From an uncultured bacterium (GTDB lineage: Bacteria; Bacillota; Clostridia; TANB77; CAG-508): a stretch of 21,551 nt of DNA. Each line of letters opens with the position of its first letter. Position 1 is the stretch's first letter. The notes under the pieces were generated by a model, which saw nothing but the letters and a program-made list of their open reading frames with translations, made no database searches and was not told where the DNA came from. This document shows positions 7,728 to 15,195 of the stretch, piece after piece. The position numbers and the translations under genes were made by a program. Where the stretch lies: positions 1-21,551 of the forward strand of contig CAJMLO010000012.1 in assembly GCA_905214245.1 (NCBI GenBank), read 5' to 3'.

Positions 7728-8381
7728 TTATATACTTTTTAAATGTTTTTCAATTGCATCTACAGTTTCATCTAAATTTTTTGGACGAACTGAATATAGA
7801 GCATTATTTTTAGCATAAAATTCTATCAAATCTTTTGCATTTTCATGATATACTTTAAGTCTTTTTGCTACAGTTTCTTCATTGTCATCTGCTCTTTTTG
7901 TAAGCGCACTTCCACATATATCACATATACCTTCTTGTTTTGGTGGCCTTGTTTGCAGATTATATATAGCTCCACATTCTTTATTTGAACATGTAACTCT
8001 ATTAACAATTCTTTTTATAATTTCTTCATCAGGAACATCTAATTCTATTGCAATTCTTTTTTGCATTGGATTATTTTCCTCTAAGAAATTTTTTAATGCT
8101 TCTGCTTGAACTGCAGTTCTTGGGAACCCATCAAGTATGGCTCCATCTTTAACATCAACTTCCGAAAGTCTTGTTTCAACCATTTTTATTGTAACATTAT
8201 CTGGAACTAATGCTCCCTTTGAGATATAACTTTCTGCTTGTTTTCCAAGTTCTGTTTTATTTGAAATTTGTTCTCTAAAAATATCTCCTGTAGAAATATG
8301 TGCTAAATTCATATCTTTAGATAAAATCTTTCCAATTGTACCTTTTCCAGATCCTGGAGCTCCTAACATAACTATATACAT
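7728..8381 (-). CDS. adk: Adenylate kinase with zinc-binding lid
   Basis: Catalyses ATP + AMP to 2 ADP, keeping cellular adenylates balanced. 217 residues from the ATG at 8381, which has TAGGAG 9 nt upstream; a TTG three codons earlier directly abuts the ribosome binding site and is unlikely to be used. P-loop GAPGSGKG at 7-14, STGDIFR at 30-36, DGFPRT at 84-89. The long lid holds four cysteines (131, 136, 153 and 156), the zinc form of Gram-positive adenylate kinases. Lies between secY and map as in the standard spc operon. Confidence 0.97.
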   Translation of the reverse strand: MYIVMLGAPGSGKGTIGKILSKDMNLAHISTGDIFREQISNKTELGKQAESYISKGALVPDNVTIKMVETRLSEVDVKDGAILDGFPRTAVQAEALKNFLEENNPMQKRIAIELDVPDEEIIKRIVNRVTCSNKECGAIYNLQTRPPKQEGICDICGSALTKRADDNEETVAKRLKVYHENAKDLIEFYAKNNALYSVRPKNLDETVDAIEKHLKSI

Positions 8382-8403
8382 ATTATTCAACTCCTATATA
8401 CGC

Positions 8404-8455
8404 AACATATCAGAGGCACATAACACAACTACCTGCATTAAATTCCTCTGATGTT
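8404..8455 (-). other. Hairpin between secY and adk
   Basis: ATCAGAGG (8409-8416) pairs with CCTCTGAT (8445-8452), and the stem continues as AAC/GTT after a 2-nt bulge. No T run follows on either strand. It fills almost the whole 85-bp spacer and may be a processing or stability element. Confidence 0.5.
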
Positions 8456-8466
8456 TGCTTTATTTA

Positions 8467-9795
8467 TTATTTTTCTAAGAATCCTTTATAATGACGCATT
8501 ACAAGTTGTGATTCTAATTGTTGTACAGTCTCTAATGCAACACCTACAACGATTAATATAGATGTACCACCAAATGCAAGGTTTACATTTGGAATAAATC
8601 TAACAAGCATTGGAAGTATAGCAATTATTGCTAAATACAATCCACCAAACCATGTAAGTTTACTTATAATTGATGATAAATAATCTGTAGTTGGTTTTCC
8701 TGCTCTAATTCCTGGTATAAATCCACCATTTTTCTTAATATTATTAGATACTTCTGCTGGATTAAATGTTGCATATGTATAGAAGAATGTAAATCCAACT
8801 ATTAATAGTAAGTATACAATAGCGTTTGCAATTGTATATCCAATTGGAACTCCTGAAGAAGAAGTTGCAATTGAGAATTTATAAATTGTTGCCCAAAATC
8901 CTGTTTGACTTGCGATATTTGGCACAAACATTTGAATAATCATTGCTGGGAAAGTCATAAAGCTACTTGCAAAAATAATAGGCATTACACCAGCCATTGC
9001 AAGTTTCAATGGAATGTGTGTATTTTGAGCTCCTACCATTTTTCTACCAACAACTCTTTTTGAGTATTGTACAGGTACCTTTCTCTCAGCTTCTTGAACA
9101 AATACAACAGCTGATATTAAAATAATAGCTCCTATTATTATTCCTAAAGAAATAAGTAATCCTGTTGTACTAAATGTTCCTGTTCCCATTATCAAATTCC
9201 AGATTGTAGTTACTGTTCTTGGAAGTCCTGAAACGATACCAACAAATATAATAATTGAAATTCCATTTCCAATTCCTTTGTTAGTAATTTCATCTCCAAG
9301 CCACATAAGTAAAGCAGTACCTGCCATTAGTGAAATTACAACTGTAAATCCTGTTGCAAATCCAGAATCAATAAATATTCCTGAAGATTTATAAGCTAGA
9401 TATAAACCAATAGCTTCAATTAATGCTAAAACAACTGTTAACATTTTTGTGTAACGATTGATTTTCTTTCTTCCTTCTTCTCCACCTTCTTTTGTTAGTT
9501 TCTCTAAAGAAGGTATTACCATTGCAAGTAATTGTATAACAATTGATGCTGTAATATATGGACTAATAGTCATAGCAAATATAGAAAATCTTGAGAAAGC
9601 TCCTCCAGATATTAAATCTATAAGTCCTGTCATACCATTAGAACTTCCACTCATATAATTTGATAATGTAATGGTGTCAACACCTGGCACTGTTATAAAA
9701 CATCCTAATCTAAAAATAACGATTAATAATAATGTATATAATATTTTTTTTCTGACTTCTGGTGTTTTTAGTGCATTTTTTATTGTTTTAAACAA
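8467..9795 (-). CDS. secY: Preprotein translocase channel subunit SecY
   Basis: Ten-helix membrane channel of the Sec translocon. 442 residues, the full length. Recognisable parts: amphipathic N terminus MFKTIKNALKTPEVRKK; TM1 at about 17-36; plug and TM2 region SGGAFSRFSIFAMTISPYI at 63-81; cytoplasmic loop QYSKRVVGRKMVGAQNTHIP at about 243-262; and the SecA/ribosome-contacting loop GGFIPGIRAGKPT at 357-369. The start is TTG at 9795, immediately after the rplO TAG with no gap, and GAGGTG inside the end of rplO acts as ribosome binding site, so translation is probably coupled. Confidence 0.98.
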   Translation of the reverse strand: MFKTIKNALKTPEVRKKILYTLLLIVIFRLGCFITVPGVDTITLSNYMSGSSNGMTGLIDLISGGAFSRFSIFAMTISPYITASIVIQLLAMVIPSLEKLTKEGGEEGRKKINRYTKMLTVVLALIEAIGLYLAYKSSGIFIDSGFATGFTVVISLMAGTALLMWLGDEITNKGIGNGISIIIFVGIVSGLPRTVTTIWNLIMGTGTFSTTGLLISLGIIIGAIILISAVVFVQEAERKVPVQYSKRVVGRKMVGAQNTHIPLKLAMAGVMPIIFASSFMTFPAMIIQMFVPNIASQTGFWATIYKFSIATSSSGVPIGYTIANAIVYLLLIVGFTFFYTYATFNPAEVSNNIKKNGGFIPGIRAGKPTTDYLSSIISKLTWFGGLYLAIIAILPMLVRFIPNVNLAFGGTSILIVVGVALETVQQLESQLVMRHYKGFLEK

Positions 9796-10230
9796 CTAAA
9801 TCACCTCTGCCTTTCCTCCTAAAGCTTCTATCTTTTCGCTAGCAGCTTTAGTAAATCTTACAGCTTTAACAGTTAATTTTTTCTCTAATTTTCCTGTAGC
9901 AAGTACTACTATTCCATCATTAGCTTTGCTGATAATTCCATCAGCTATTAAGCTTTCTGCTGTTACTTCTTCAGTAGTTGCTTTATTTAACATTGTTAAA
10001 GTTATTTCTGTATAGTTTTTAGTGTTTATATTTGTAAATCCTCTTTTAGGTAATCTTCTATATAATGGTGTTTGACCACCTTCAAAACCTCTTCTTACAC
10101 CGCCACCAGATCTAGCTTTTTGACCTTTGTGACCTCTACCAGAAGTTTTTCCTAAACCAGAACCTATTCCACGTCCAACTCTAGTTCTTTTTACATTTTT
10201 TTGTGCTGGCTTTAACTCATCTAGTTTCAT
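9796..10230 (-). CDS. rplO: 50S ribosomal protein L15
   Basis: Late-assembly 23S rRNA-binding protein. 144 residues, with the glycine/arginine-rich extension (KRTRVGRGIGSGLGKTSGRG and GHKGQKARSG) followed by RRGFEGGQTPLYRRLPKRGF and the globular C-terminal domain. Directly downstream of rpsE with only a 38-bp gap; the rpmD gene that normally separates the two is absent. Its stop codon touches the secY start. Confidence 0.97.
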   Translation of the reverse strand: MKLDELKPAQKNVKRTRVGRGIGSGLGKTSGRGHKGQKARSGGGVRRGFEGGQTPLYRRLPKRGFTNINTKNYTEITLTMLNKATTEEVTAESLIADGIISKANDGIVVLATGKLEKKLTVKAVRFTKAASEKIEALGGKAEVI

Positions 10231-10268
10231 TATGCAATTACACCTCCTAATTTTAAAATTTAATCATC

Positions 10269-10760
10269 TTATAATATTTCTTCTACTTTTTTTCCTCTTT
10301 TTTTAGCTATTTGCTCTGCTGTTTTCATAGCTTTTAAACCTTCAAGTGTTGCATAAACAACGTTTCTTGGGTTTGTAGTACCAATAACTTTTGTACGAAT
10401 ATCTTTATATCCTGCAAGTTCAACTACTGGTCTTACGCTACCACCAGCAATAATTCCTGTACCTTCTTCAGCTGGTTTTAATAGTACACGAGCACTACCA
10501 AATCTACCAACATATTCGTGTGGTATTGTTGTTCCAACAACTGGAACTTCTACTAAATTCTTTTTAGCTTCTTCAATAGCTTTTTTAATTGCATCTGGAA
10601 CTTCAGCAGCTTTACCATTTCCAACACCTACATGACCATTTCCATCTCCAACAACAACTACTGCACTAAATCTAAAAGTTCTACCACCTTTTACAACCTT
10701 TGCAACTCTGTTAATTGCTACAACTTTCTCTTTTAATTCAGATGTATTTTCTGATTGCAC
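10269..10760 (-). CDS. rpsE: 30S ribosomal protein S5
   Basis: Protein at the mRNA entry of the 30S subunit, involved in decoding fidelity and helicase activity of the ribosome. 163 residues. N-terminal dsRNA-binding-like domain VVKGGRTFRFSAVVVVGD, GNGHVGVGNGKAAEVP, followed by ARVLLKPAEEGTGIIAGG and the C-terminal domain with GTTNPRNVVYATLEGL. Start is GTG at 10760 with AGGAGG 9 nt upstream; no ATG is available in frame before the conserved core. Confidence 0.97.
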   Translation of the reverse strand: MQSENTSELKEKVVAINRVAKVVKGGRTFRFSAVVVVGDGNGHVGVGNGKAAEVPDAIKKAIEEAKKNLVEVPVVGTTIPHEYVGRFGSARVLLKPAEEGTGIIAGGSVRPVVELAGYKDIRTKVIGTTNPRNVVYATLEGLKAMKTAEQIAKKRGKKVEEIL

Positions 10761-10808
10761 TTTTCTTTCCCTCCTTATTCTTTTATAACCTTTTCAGGTT
10801 TTAATATT

Positions 10809-11168
10809 TTAGAATTCTAATCCTGCTTCTCTTGCAGCTTCTGCAACTTCTTTGATAACTCCGTGGTATACATATCCACCTCTATCATAAACTACAGTTT
10901 TAATATTTTTTTCTAAAGCTCTTTTAGCTATTAAAGTTCCAACTTCTCTAGCAGCTTCTTTATTAGAATGTTTTGTTTTAACTTCTTTATCTAATGTTGA
11001 AGCTTGAACAAGTGTGTTACCTTTAACATCATCAATAACTTGAACAAAAATATTGTTATTGCTTCTATATACACATAATCTTGGACATTCAGCTGTTCCA
11101 GAAATTTTTCTACGTACTCTTAAATGTCTTCTTTCTCTTTCAGCTTTTCTGTTTGTTTTTGTAATCAT
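10809..11168 (-). CDS. rplR: 50S ribosomal protein L18
   Basis: Binds 5S rRNA and carries it into the 50S central protuberance together with L5. 119 residues with basic N terminus (RKAERERRHLRVRRKISG), the core RLCVYRSNNNIFVQVIDD and the C-terminal YDRGGYVYHGVIKEVAEAAR. AAAGGAG before ATG at 11168. The 321-bp gap before it, toward rplF, holds two copies of the structured repeat. Confidence 0.97.
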   Translation of the reverse strand: MITKTNRKAERERRHLRVRRKISGTAECPRLCVYRSNNNIFVQVIDDVKGNTLVQASTLDKEVKTKHSNKEAAREVGTLIAKRALEKNIKTVVYDRGGYVYHGVIKEVAEAAREAGLEF

Positions 11169-11489
11169 TTTTTTCTCCTTTCTAACTAATGGTTTTGCAC
11201 TAGTTTACTTGTAATAATTACTTTCGGTAATAAGCCTATCAATAATAATAATAATTCTAATCAAAGACAAGTATTGCTAGGCGAACAAATAAAAATTTTT
11301 GAAATAGTACTGATGGTACATTGAAAAATTTTTATGAAGTTCAACACCGCAAGACGAAGTCTTTAACGAATCAAATAAAATTTATAGCAAGTATAACAAG
11401 GCAATCAAGCAAAACTTTTTGAGATAGTACTAAGGTACATCGAAAAAAGTTTATGCGATGATTAACGAAGTTAGACGACGCTAGAAATT
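11169..11489 (-). other. 321-bp spacer between rplF and rplR
   Basis: No coding sequence. It contains repeat copy A (11263-11364) and copy B (11373-11495, reaching into the end of rplF) in tandem, 8 bp apart, then about 90 bp of A/T-rich sequence with a short ATA/ATT run (about 11241-11256) and the rplR ribosome binding site. The spacing is very large for adjacent genes of the spc operon. Confidence 0.7.
11263..11364 (+). repeat. Structured repeat, copy A
   Basis: Read on the plus strand. Outer arms AAAGAC (11263-11268) and GTCTTT (11359-11364); conserved AAGTATTGCTAGG; inner pairing GAAC (11283-11286) with GTTC (11339-11342); long A/T stem AAAAATTTTT/AAAAATTTTT; apical GTAC-TGATG-GTAC; conserved tail ending in CAAGACGAA. 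Same architecture as copies B, C and D. Its outer stem is shorter than those of the other copies, with a possible ATTC/GAAT extension. Confidence 0.8.
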
Positions 11490-11495
11490 TTATTT
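11373..11495 (+). repeat. Structured repeat, copy B
   Basis: Read on the plus strand. Outer arms AAATAAAATTTATAGC (11373-11388) and GCTAGAAATTTTATTT (11480-11495) pair at 15 of 16 positions. Then AAGTATAACAAGG; inner AATC (11403-11406) with GATT (11460-11463); AGC with GCG; stem AAACTTTTT/AAAAAAGTTT; apical GTAC-TAAG-GTAC; tail with GTTAGACGAC. The right arm covers the last sense codon and stop codon of rplF (stop at 11490-11492). Confidence 0.8.
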
Positions 11496-12029
11496 CTTGC
11501 CGGCTTTACCTTCCTTTCTTCTAATATGCTCTTCAGCATATTTAATACCTTTACCTCTATATACTTCAGGTGGTCTTTTTGTTCTTACAACAGCTGCTGT
11601 TTGACCAACTAATTCTTTATCAATTCCTCTAACTATAATGTGATTAGCATCTGGAAGATCAAATGTAATTCCTTCTGGTGGATCCATCTCAACTGGATGA
11701 GAGTAACCTAAGTTCATTACTAATTGATTTCCTTTCTTTTGAGCTCTATAACCAACACCGTTGATTTCTAGTTCTCTTTTATATTCATTAAGAACACCTT
11801 CAATCATGTTATGAATTAAAGTTCTTGTTAATCCATGTAAACTTCTGTTGAATGGTTCGTCGTTTGGTCTTTTTACTGTAATTGTATTACCTTCTAGAAC
11901 AACTTCCATATTTTTATGTAAGTCTTTTTCTAGTGTACCTTTTGGACCTTTTACAGTAATATGATTTCCATCAATTTTTACTTCAACGCCTTGTGGTACT
12001 TCTATAGGTTTGTTTCCTATTCTTGACAT
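11490..12029 (-). CDS. rplF: 50S ribosomal protein L6
   Basis: Two-domain 23S rRNA-binding protein near the sarcin-ricin loop and factor-binding site. 179 residues. N-terminal MSRIGNKPIEVPQGVEV, domain repeat with GPKGTLEKDLH, and the C-terminal signature RPPEVYRGKGIKYAEEHIRR. AAGGAGGG stands before the ATG at 12029. The last codon and stop fall within one arm of repeat copy B, so the end of the gene is likely part of an RNA or DNA hairpin. Confidence 0.97.
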   Translation of the reverse strand: MSRIGNKPIEVPQGVEVKIDGNHITVKGPKGTLEKDLHKNMEVVLEGNTITVKRPNDEPFNRSLHGLTRTLIHNMIEGVLNEYKRELEINGVGYRAQKKGNQLVMNLGYSHPVEMDPPEGITFDLPDANHIIVRGIDKELVGQTAAVVRTKRPPEVYRGKGIKYAEEHIRRKEGKAGKK

Positions 12030-12065
12030 GATTCTTGTTTCCCTCCTTTTAAACTTAATAATGTA

Positions 12066-12464
12066 TTACCATACATAAGCTAGGACTTCTCCGCCTAGAC
12101 CTTCTGCTCTTGCTTCTCTATCTGTTTTAATTCCTTTTGATGTTGAAATAAGTGCTATACCTAAACCATTAAGAACTTTTGGAAGTTCATCTTTAGAAGC
12201 ATATACTCTTAGTCCTGGTTTGCTAATTCTTTTTAATCCATCAATAACTTTAGCACCTTTTTCATCATATTTTAATGTAATTCTAATTACACCTTGATGA
12301 GAATCATCTATTTCTTCAAAAGCTGCAATATATCCCTCTTTAAATAAGATGTTAGCTATAGCTTTTTTCATATTTGAGCTTGGTATATCAACAGTTTTAT
12401 GTTTTGAATTATTTGCATTTCTAATTCTTGTTAGCATATCTGCTATTGGATCAGTTGTATTCAA
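12066..12464 (-). CDS. rpsH: 30S ribosomal protein S8
   Basis: Binds helix 21 of 16S rRNA in the 30S body; in E. coli it also represses the spc operon. 132 residues, starting MNTTDPIADMLTRIRNAN and ending with the diagnostic GLGGEVLAYVW. Start is TTG at 12464, with GGAGG 8 nt upstream; the next in-frame Met lies inside the conserved core (IADM). Lies between rpsN and rplF. Confidence 0.97.
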   Translation of the reverse strand: MNTTDPIADMLTRIRNANNSKHKTVDIPSSNMKKAIANILFKEGYIAAFEEIDDSHQGVIRITLKYDEKGAKVIDGLKRISKPGLRVYASKDELPKVLNGLGIALISTSKGIKTDREARAEGLGGEVLAYVW

Positions 12465-12548
12465 TTAATTTCCCTCCTTTAACTTTTTCTTATTTGTTAT
12501 TAGGTTTTAAAATTTACAATGTATTACTACATTTAACTTCAAAACATT

Positions 12549-12734
12549 TTACCAACTTGCTTTTTTAACTCCTGGAATTTCTCCTTTATGAGCTAGTTCT
12601 CTAAAGCATACACGGCAAATTCCAAATTTTCTAATATATGCATGTGGTCTTCCACAAATTTTACATCTGTTATATTCTCTTGTTTGGTATTTTTGTGTTC
12701 TTTGTTGTTTTACTTTTAAAGATTTTTTAGCCAT
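12549..12734 (-). CDS. rpsZ: 30S ribosomal protein S14, type Z (zinc-binding)
   Basis: Short 61-residue form of S14 with two CxxC pairs, Cys24/Cys27 and Cys40/Cys43, and the basic stretch VKQQRTQKYQTREYNRC. This is the zinc-dependent type found in Firmicutes; the zinc-free long paralogue is not here. Sits in the 30S head near the A site. AAAGGAG before the ATG at 12734. Often annotated rpsN. Confidence 0.97.
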   Translation of the reverse strand: MAKKSLKVKQQRTQKYQTREYNRCKICGRPHAYIRKFGICRVCFRELAHKGEIPGVKKASW

Positions 12735-12775
12735 CTTTATCTCCTTTCATTTTAATTAATTATTTAATTATCTCT

Positions 12776-12896
12776 AAACTAATTAAAAACATGTATTACT
12801 AGGAGAGTAAGCTAAAAAGTTTGAAATTGTACTTTTGTACATCGAAAACTTTTTATGCGCCACTCGACAACGTAAGACGCAGTTTATAATTAGTTT
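12776..12896 (+). repeat. Structured repeat, copy C
   Basis: Read on the plus strand, in the rplE-rpsZ gap. Outer arms AAACTAATTAAAAAC (12776-12790) and GTTTATAATTAGTTT (12882-12896) pair at 14 of 15 positions. Then ATGTATTACTAGG; inner GAGT (12805-12808) with ACTC (12862-12865); AGC with GCG; stem AAAAAGTTT/AAAACTTTTT; apical GTAC-TTTT-GTAC; tail GACAACGTAAGACGCA. The right arm covers the stop codon (12890-12892) and final codons of rplE. Confidence 0.8.
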
Positions 12897-13429
12897 TTAA
12901 ATGGCATTCCAAGAAGAGTTAAAAGCTCTTTAGCTTCTTCGTCTGTCTTAGCTGTTGTAACGAATATAATATCCATACCTCTAATTTTGTCGATTTTATC
13001 ATATTCAATCTCTGGGAAGATTAATTGTTCTTTAATTCCCATAGAGTAGTTACCTCTACCATCAAAAGAATTGCTTGATACTCCTCTAAAATCTCTAACT
13101 CTAGGAAGTGCTACATTAAATAGTTTGTATGCAAAATCATACATTTTATCTTTTCTTAATGTAACTTTACATCCCATGTTAATTCCTTCTCTTATTTTGA
13201 AGGCAGCTATCGCTTTTTTAGCCTTTGTTATAATTGGCTTTTGACCAGTTATAAGTGTTACATCATTGATAGCATTTTCAAGTGTTTTAGGATTTTCTTT
13301 TGTATCTCCTAAACCTATATTAATAACTATTTTCTCTAATTTTGGAACTTCCATAACTGATTTATAGTTAAATTTTTTCATTAATGCTGGTATAACTTCT
13401 TTTTCATATTGCTCTCTTAATATTTCCAT
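12890..13429 (-). CDS. rplE: 50S ribosomal protein L5
   Basis: 5S rRNA-binding protein of the central protuberance that contacts P-site tRNA. 179 residues. Recognised by VPKLEKIVINIGLGD, KPIITKAKKAIAAFKIREG, FRGVSSNSFDGRGNYSMG and GMDIIFVTTAKTDEEA. The ATG at 13429 has AAAGGAGG about 13 nt upstream, a long spacing; a small GTCT/AGAC hairpin in between may bring them closer. Stop codon lies within repeat copy C. Confidence 0.97.
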   Translation of the reverse strand: MEILREQYEKEVIPALMKKFNYKSVMEVPKLEKIVINIGLGDTKENPKTLENAINDVTLITGQKPIITKAKKAIAAFKIREGINMGCKVTLRKDKMYDFAYKLFNVALPRVRDFRGVSSNSFDGRGNYSMGIKEQLIFPEIEYDKIDKIRGMDIIFVTTAKTDEEAKELLTLLGMPFKN

Positions 13430-13461
13430 AAGTCTAAATAGACCTCCTTTCCCTTTTCACA

Positions 13462-13490
13462 AGGGAACATTTTACATTTTATTGTTCCCT
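13462..13490 (-). other. Hairpin between rplX and rplE
   Basis: AGGGAACA (13462-13469) and TGTTCCCT (13483-13490) form a perfect 8-bp stem with a 13-nt A/T-rich loop. It begins next to the rplX stop. Read on the minus strand no T run follows; termination is unlikely because the operon continues. Confidence 0.55.
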
Positions 13491-13491
13491 A

Positions 13492-13800
13492 TTATTTTAA
13501 ATTAGCTCCGCATTTTTTACAAACACGTACTTTTTCGTCTTTCTCTATTTTATAACCTATTTTAGCTGGTTTACCACATTTAGGGCATACTACATTAACT
13601 TTACTGCTATGAATAGCACACTCTGATGGTATAATTCCACCTTCTTCACCTTGTTTTCTAGGTTTTATATGTTTTTTTCTGATATTAACACCTTTAACAA
13701 TAATTTTTTCTGTTTTTGGTATTACTTCTAAAACTTCTCCAGTTTTTCCTTTATCATTTCCAGATAAAACTTGAACTGTATCACCTTTTTTTATTCTCAT
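13492..13800 (-). CDS. rplX: 50S ribosomal protein L24
   Basis: Assembly-initiating 23S rRNA-binding protein. 102 residues with a KOW motif at the N terminus (MRIKKGDTVQVLSGNDKGKT). The C-terminal half carries two CxxC pairs (VCPKCGKP and VCKKCGANLK), a zinc-ribbon-like form seen in clostridia. GAGGTG stands before the ATG at 13800. Confidence 0.97.
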   Translation of the reverse strand: MRIKKGDTVQVLSGNDKGKTGEVLEVIPKTEKIIVKGVNIRKKHIKPRKQGEEGGIIPSECAIHSSKVNVVCPKCGKPAKIGYKIEKDEKVRVCKKCGANLK

Positions 13801-13845
13801 TTAATTTTTCACCTCTTTAACTTAAATTTTGAAACTCTCATTAAT

Positions 13846-14214
13846 TTAAAGAACTTCTGGAGCAAGTGAAAGAATTTTCATATAATCCTTTTCTCTTAAT
13901 TCTCTTGCAACAGGACCAAATATACGAGTTCCCTTTGGTGTTCCATCGTCTTTTATAATAACAGCTGCATTTTCGTCAAATCTAACATAAGAACCATCTG
14001 CTCTTCTTGTAGGTTTCTTTGTTCTAACTACAACAGCTTTTACAACATCACCTTTTTTTACAACGCCACCTGGTGTAGCTGTTTTAACAGAAGCAACTAT
14101 GATATCACCGATTCTTGCATATTTTCTGTAAGAACCACCTAAACATCTGATACACATAATTTCTTTAGCACCTGTATTATCTGCTACTTTTAAAATTGTT
14201 TGTTGTTGTACCAT
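13846..14214 (-). CDS. rplN: 50S ribosomal protein L14
   Basis: Forms intersubunit bridge B8 and is the docking site for the silencing factor RsfS. 122 residues beginning MVQQQTILKVADNTGAKEIM, with GVVKKGDVVKAVVVRTKK and the C-terminal RIFGPVARELREKDYMKI, all standard. AAAGGAGG before the ATG at 14214; 19 bp after rpsQ. Confidence 0.98.
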   Translation of the reverse strand: MVQQQTILKVADNTGAKEIMCIRCLGGSYRKYARIGDIIVASVKTATPGGVVKKGDVVKAVVVRTKKPTRRADGSYVRFDENAAVIIKDDGTPKGTRIFGPVARELREKDYMKILSLAPEVL

Positions 14215-14233
14215 GATAATTTTCCTCCTTTAA

Positions 14234-14497
14234 TTATTTGATTACTGCCTTTTCTATAATTTCAACTACTCTCCATCTTTTATCTTTTGATAGAGGTCTT
14301 GTTTCCATTACTTTTACTTTATCACCGATTTGGCATGCATTTTCTTCATCGTGAGCTTTTAACTTATATGTAGTTTTTTGAACTTTACCATAAGTTTTGT
14401 GTTTCTCACTTGTTTGAACAGATACAACTACTGTTTTATCCATTTTGTTTGAAGAAACTGTACCAATCATTACTTTACGAAGATTTCTTTCTTCCAT
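14234..14497 (-). CDS. rpsQ: 30S ribosomal protein S17
   Basis: Primary 16S rRNA-binding OB-fold protein of 87 residues. Typical motifs are RKVMIGTVSSNKMDKTVVV, YGKVQKTTYKLKAHDEEN and VKVMETRPLSKDKRWRVVEI. AAAGGAG before the ATG at 14497. A palindromic hairpin lies in the 64-bp gap to rpmC. Confidence 0.98.
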   Translation of the reverse strand: MEERNLRKVMIGTVSSNKMDKTVVVSVQTSEKHKTYGKVQKTTYKLKAHDEENACQIGDKVKVMETRPLSKDKRWRVVEIIEKAVIK

Positions 14498-14533
14498 TTT
14501 GCGACTCCTTTCAAATTTTAATAGTCACTTTTC

Positions 14534-14549
14534 TCGGCTATATAGCCGA
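14534..14549 (-). other. Palindrome between rpmC and rpsQ
   Basis: A perfect 16-bp palindrome, TCGGCTATATAGCCGA, usable as a hairpin with a CGGCTA/TAGCCG stem. No T run follows. It stands between the rpmC stop and the rpsQ ribosome binding site and is more G/C-rich than its surroundings. Confidence 0.55.
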
Positions 14550-14561
14550 ATAAAGCATAAA

Positions 14562-14765
14562 TTATTTATTATTTTCAGCCATTTCTCTTTCAGTTAAAAC
14601 TGTTTTTATTCTTGCAATGTCTTTTTTCACTTCTTTGATTTTCATAGGATTGTCTAGTCCGTTTGTAGCTAGACTAAATCTTAATTTAAATAATTCAGAT
14701 TTTAATTCTCCTAATTCTTTTTCTAAATCTGGTGAAGACATTTCTTTAATTTTATTTATCTTCAT
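14562..14765 (-). CDS. rpmC: 50S ribosomal protein L29
   Basis: Small two-helix protein at the polypeptide exit tunnel, part of the docking site for trigger factor and SRP. 67 residues from the ATG at 14765 (MKINKIKEMSSPDLEKELGE), with AGGTGG about 8 nt upstream. Another ATG one codon earlier (14768) and a GTG at 14777 are also in frame. It overlaps the end of rplP by about 14 nt, which suggests coupled translation. ELFKLRFSLATNGLDNPMKI is the family signature. Confidence 0.96.
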   Translation of the reverse strand: MKINKIKEMSSPDLEKELGELKSELFKLRFSLATNGLDNPMKIKEVKKDIARIKTVLTEREMAENNK

Positions 14766-15195
14766 CATTATCACCACCTATTTTAGTTTCGTTTACTACA
14801 AATTTGCACTTAACAGATAGTTTATTTGCTCCTAATCTTAAAGCTTCTCTAGCAACAGCTTCATCAACTCCTGCGATTTCAAACATTACTCTACCTGGTT
14901 TTACGTTTGCAACCCAGAATTCAACAGCACCTTTACCTTTACCCATACGAGTTCCGATAGGTTTTCTAGTAACTGGTTTGTCTGGGAATATTTTAATCCA
15001 AACTTTACCACCTCTTTTAATGTAACGTGTCATAGCAACACGGGCAGCTTCGATTTGGTTTGAAGTAATTTGTCCTGCTTCAAGAGATTGTAAACCATAC
15101 TCTCCGTCTGTTACTCTATTTCCTCTTGTAGCTTTACCTCTGTTTCTACCTTTTTGTTGTTTTCTATATTTTGTTCTTTTTGGTATTAATGGCAT
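14752..15195 (-). CDS. rplP: 50S ribosomal protein L16
   Basis: Protein near the A-site tRNA elbow and peptidyl-transferase centre. 147 residues with N-terminal MPLIPKRTKYRKQQKGRNRG, the RYIKRGGKVWIKIFPDKPVT segment and RMGKGKGAVEFWVANVKPGR. Its ATG overlaps the rpsC stop codon as TAATG, and its ribosome binding site (AGGAGG) is inside rpsC, so translation is coupled. A short acidic tail (GGDNDEDK) overlaps rpmC. Confidence 0.98.
   Translation of the reverse strand: MPLIPKRTKYRKQQKGRNRGKATRGNRVTDGEYGLQSLEAGQITSNQIEAARVAMTRYIKRGGKVWIKIFPDKPVTRKPIGTRMGKGKGAVEFWVANVKPGRVMFEIAGVDEAVAREALRLGANKLSVKCKFVVNETKIGGDNDEDK

Noticed and set aside
11263..12896. Repeats A-C as a CRISPR array
   Set aside because: Copies are diverged, palindromic, about 120 bp long, irregularly spaced and without similar-sized unique spacers; no cas genes.
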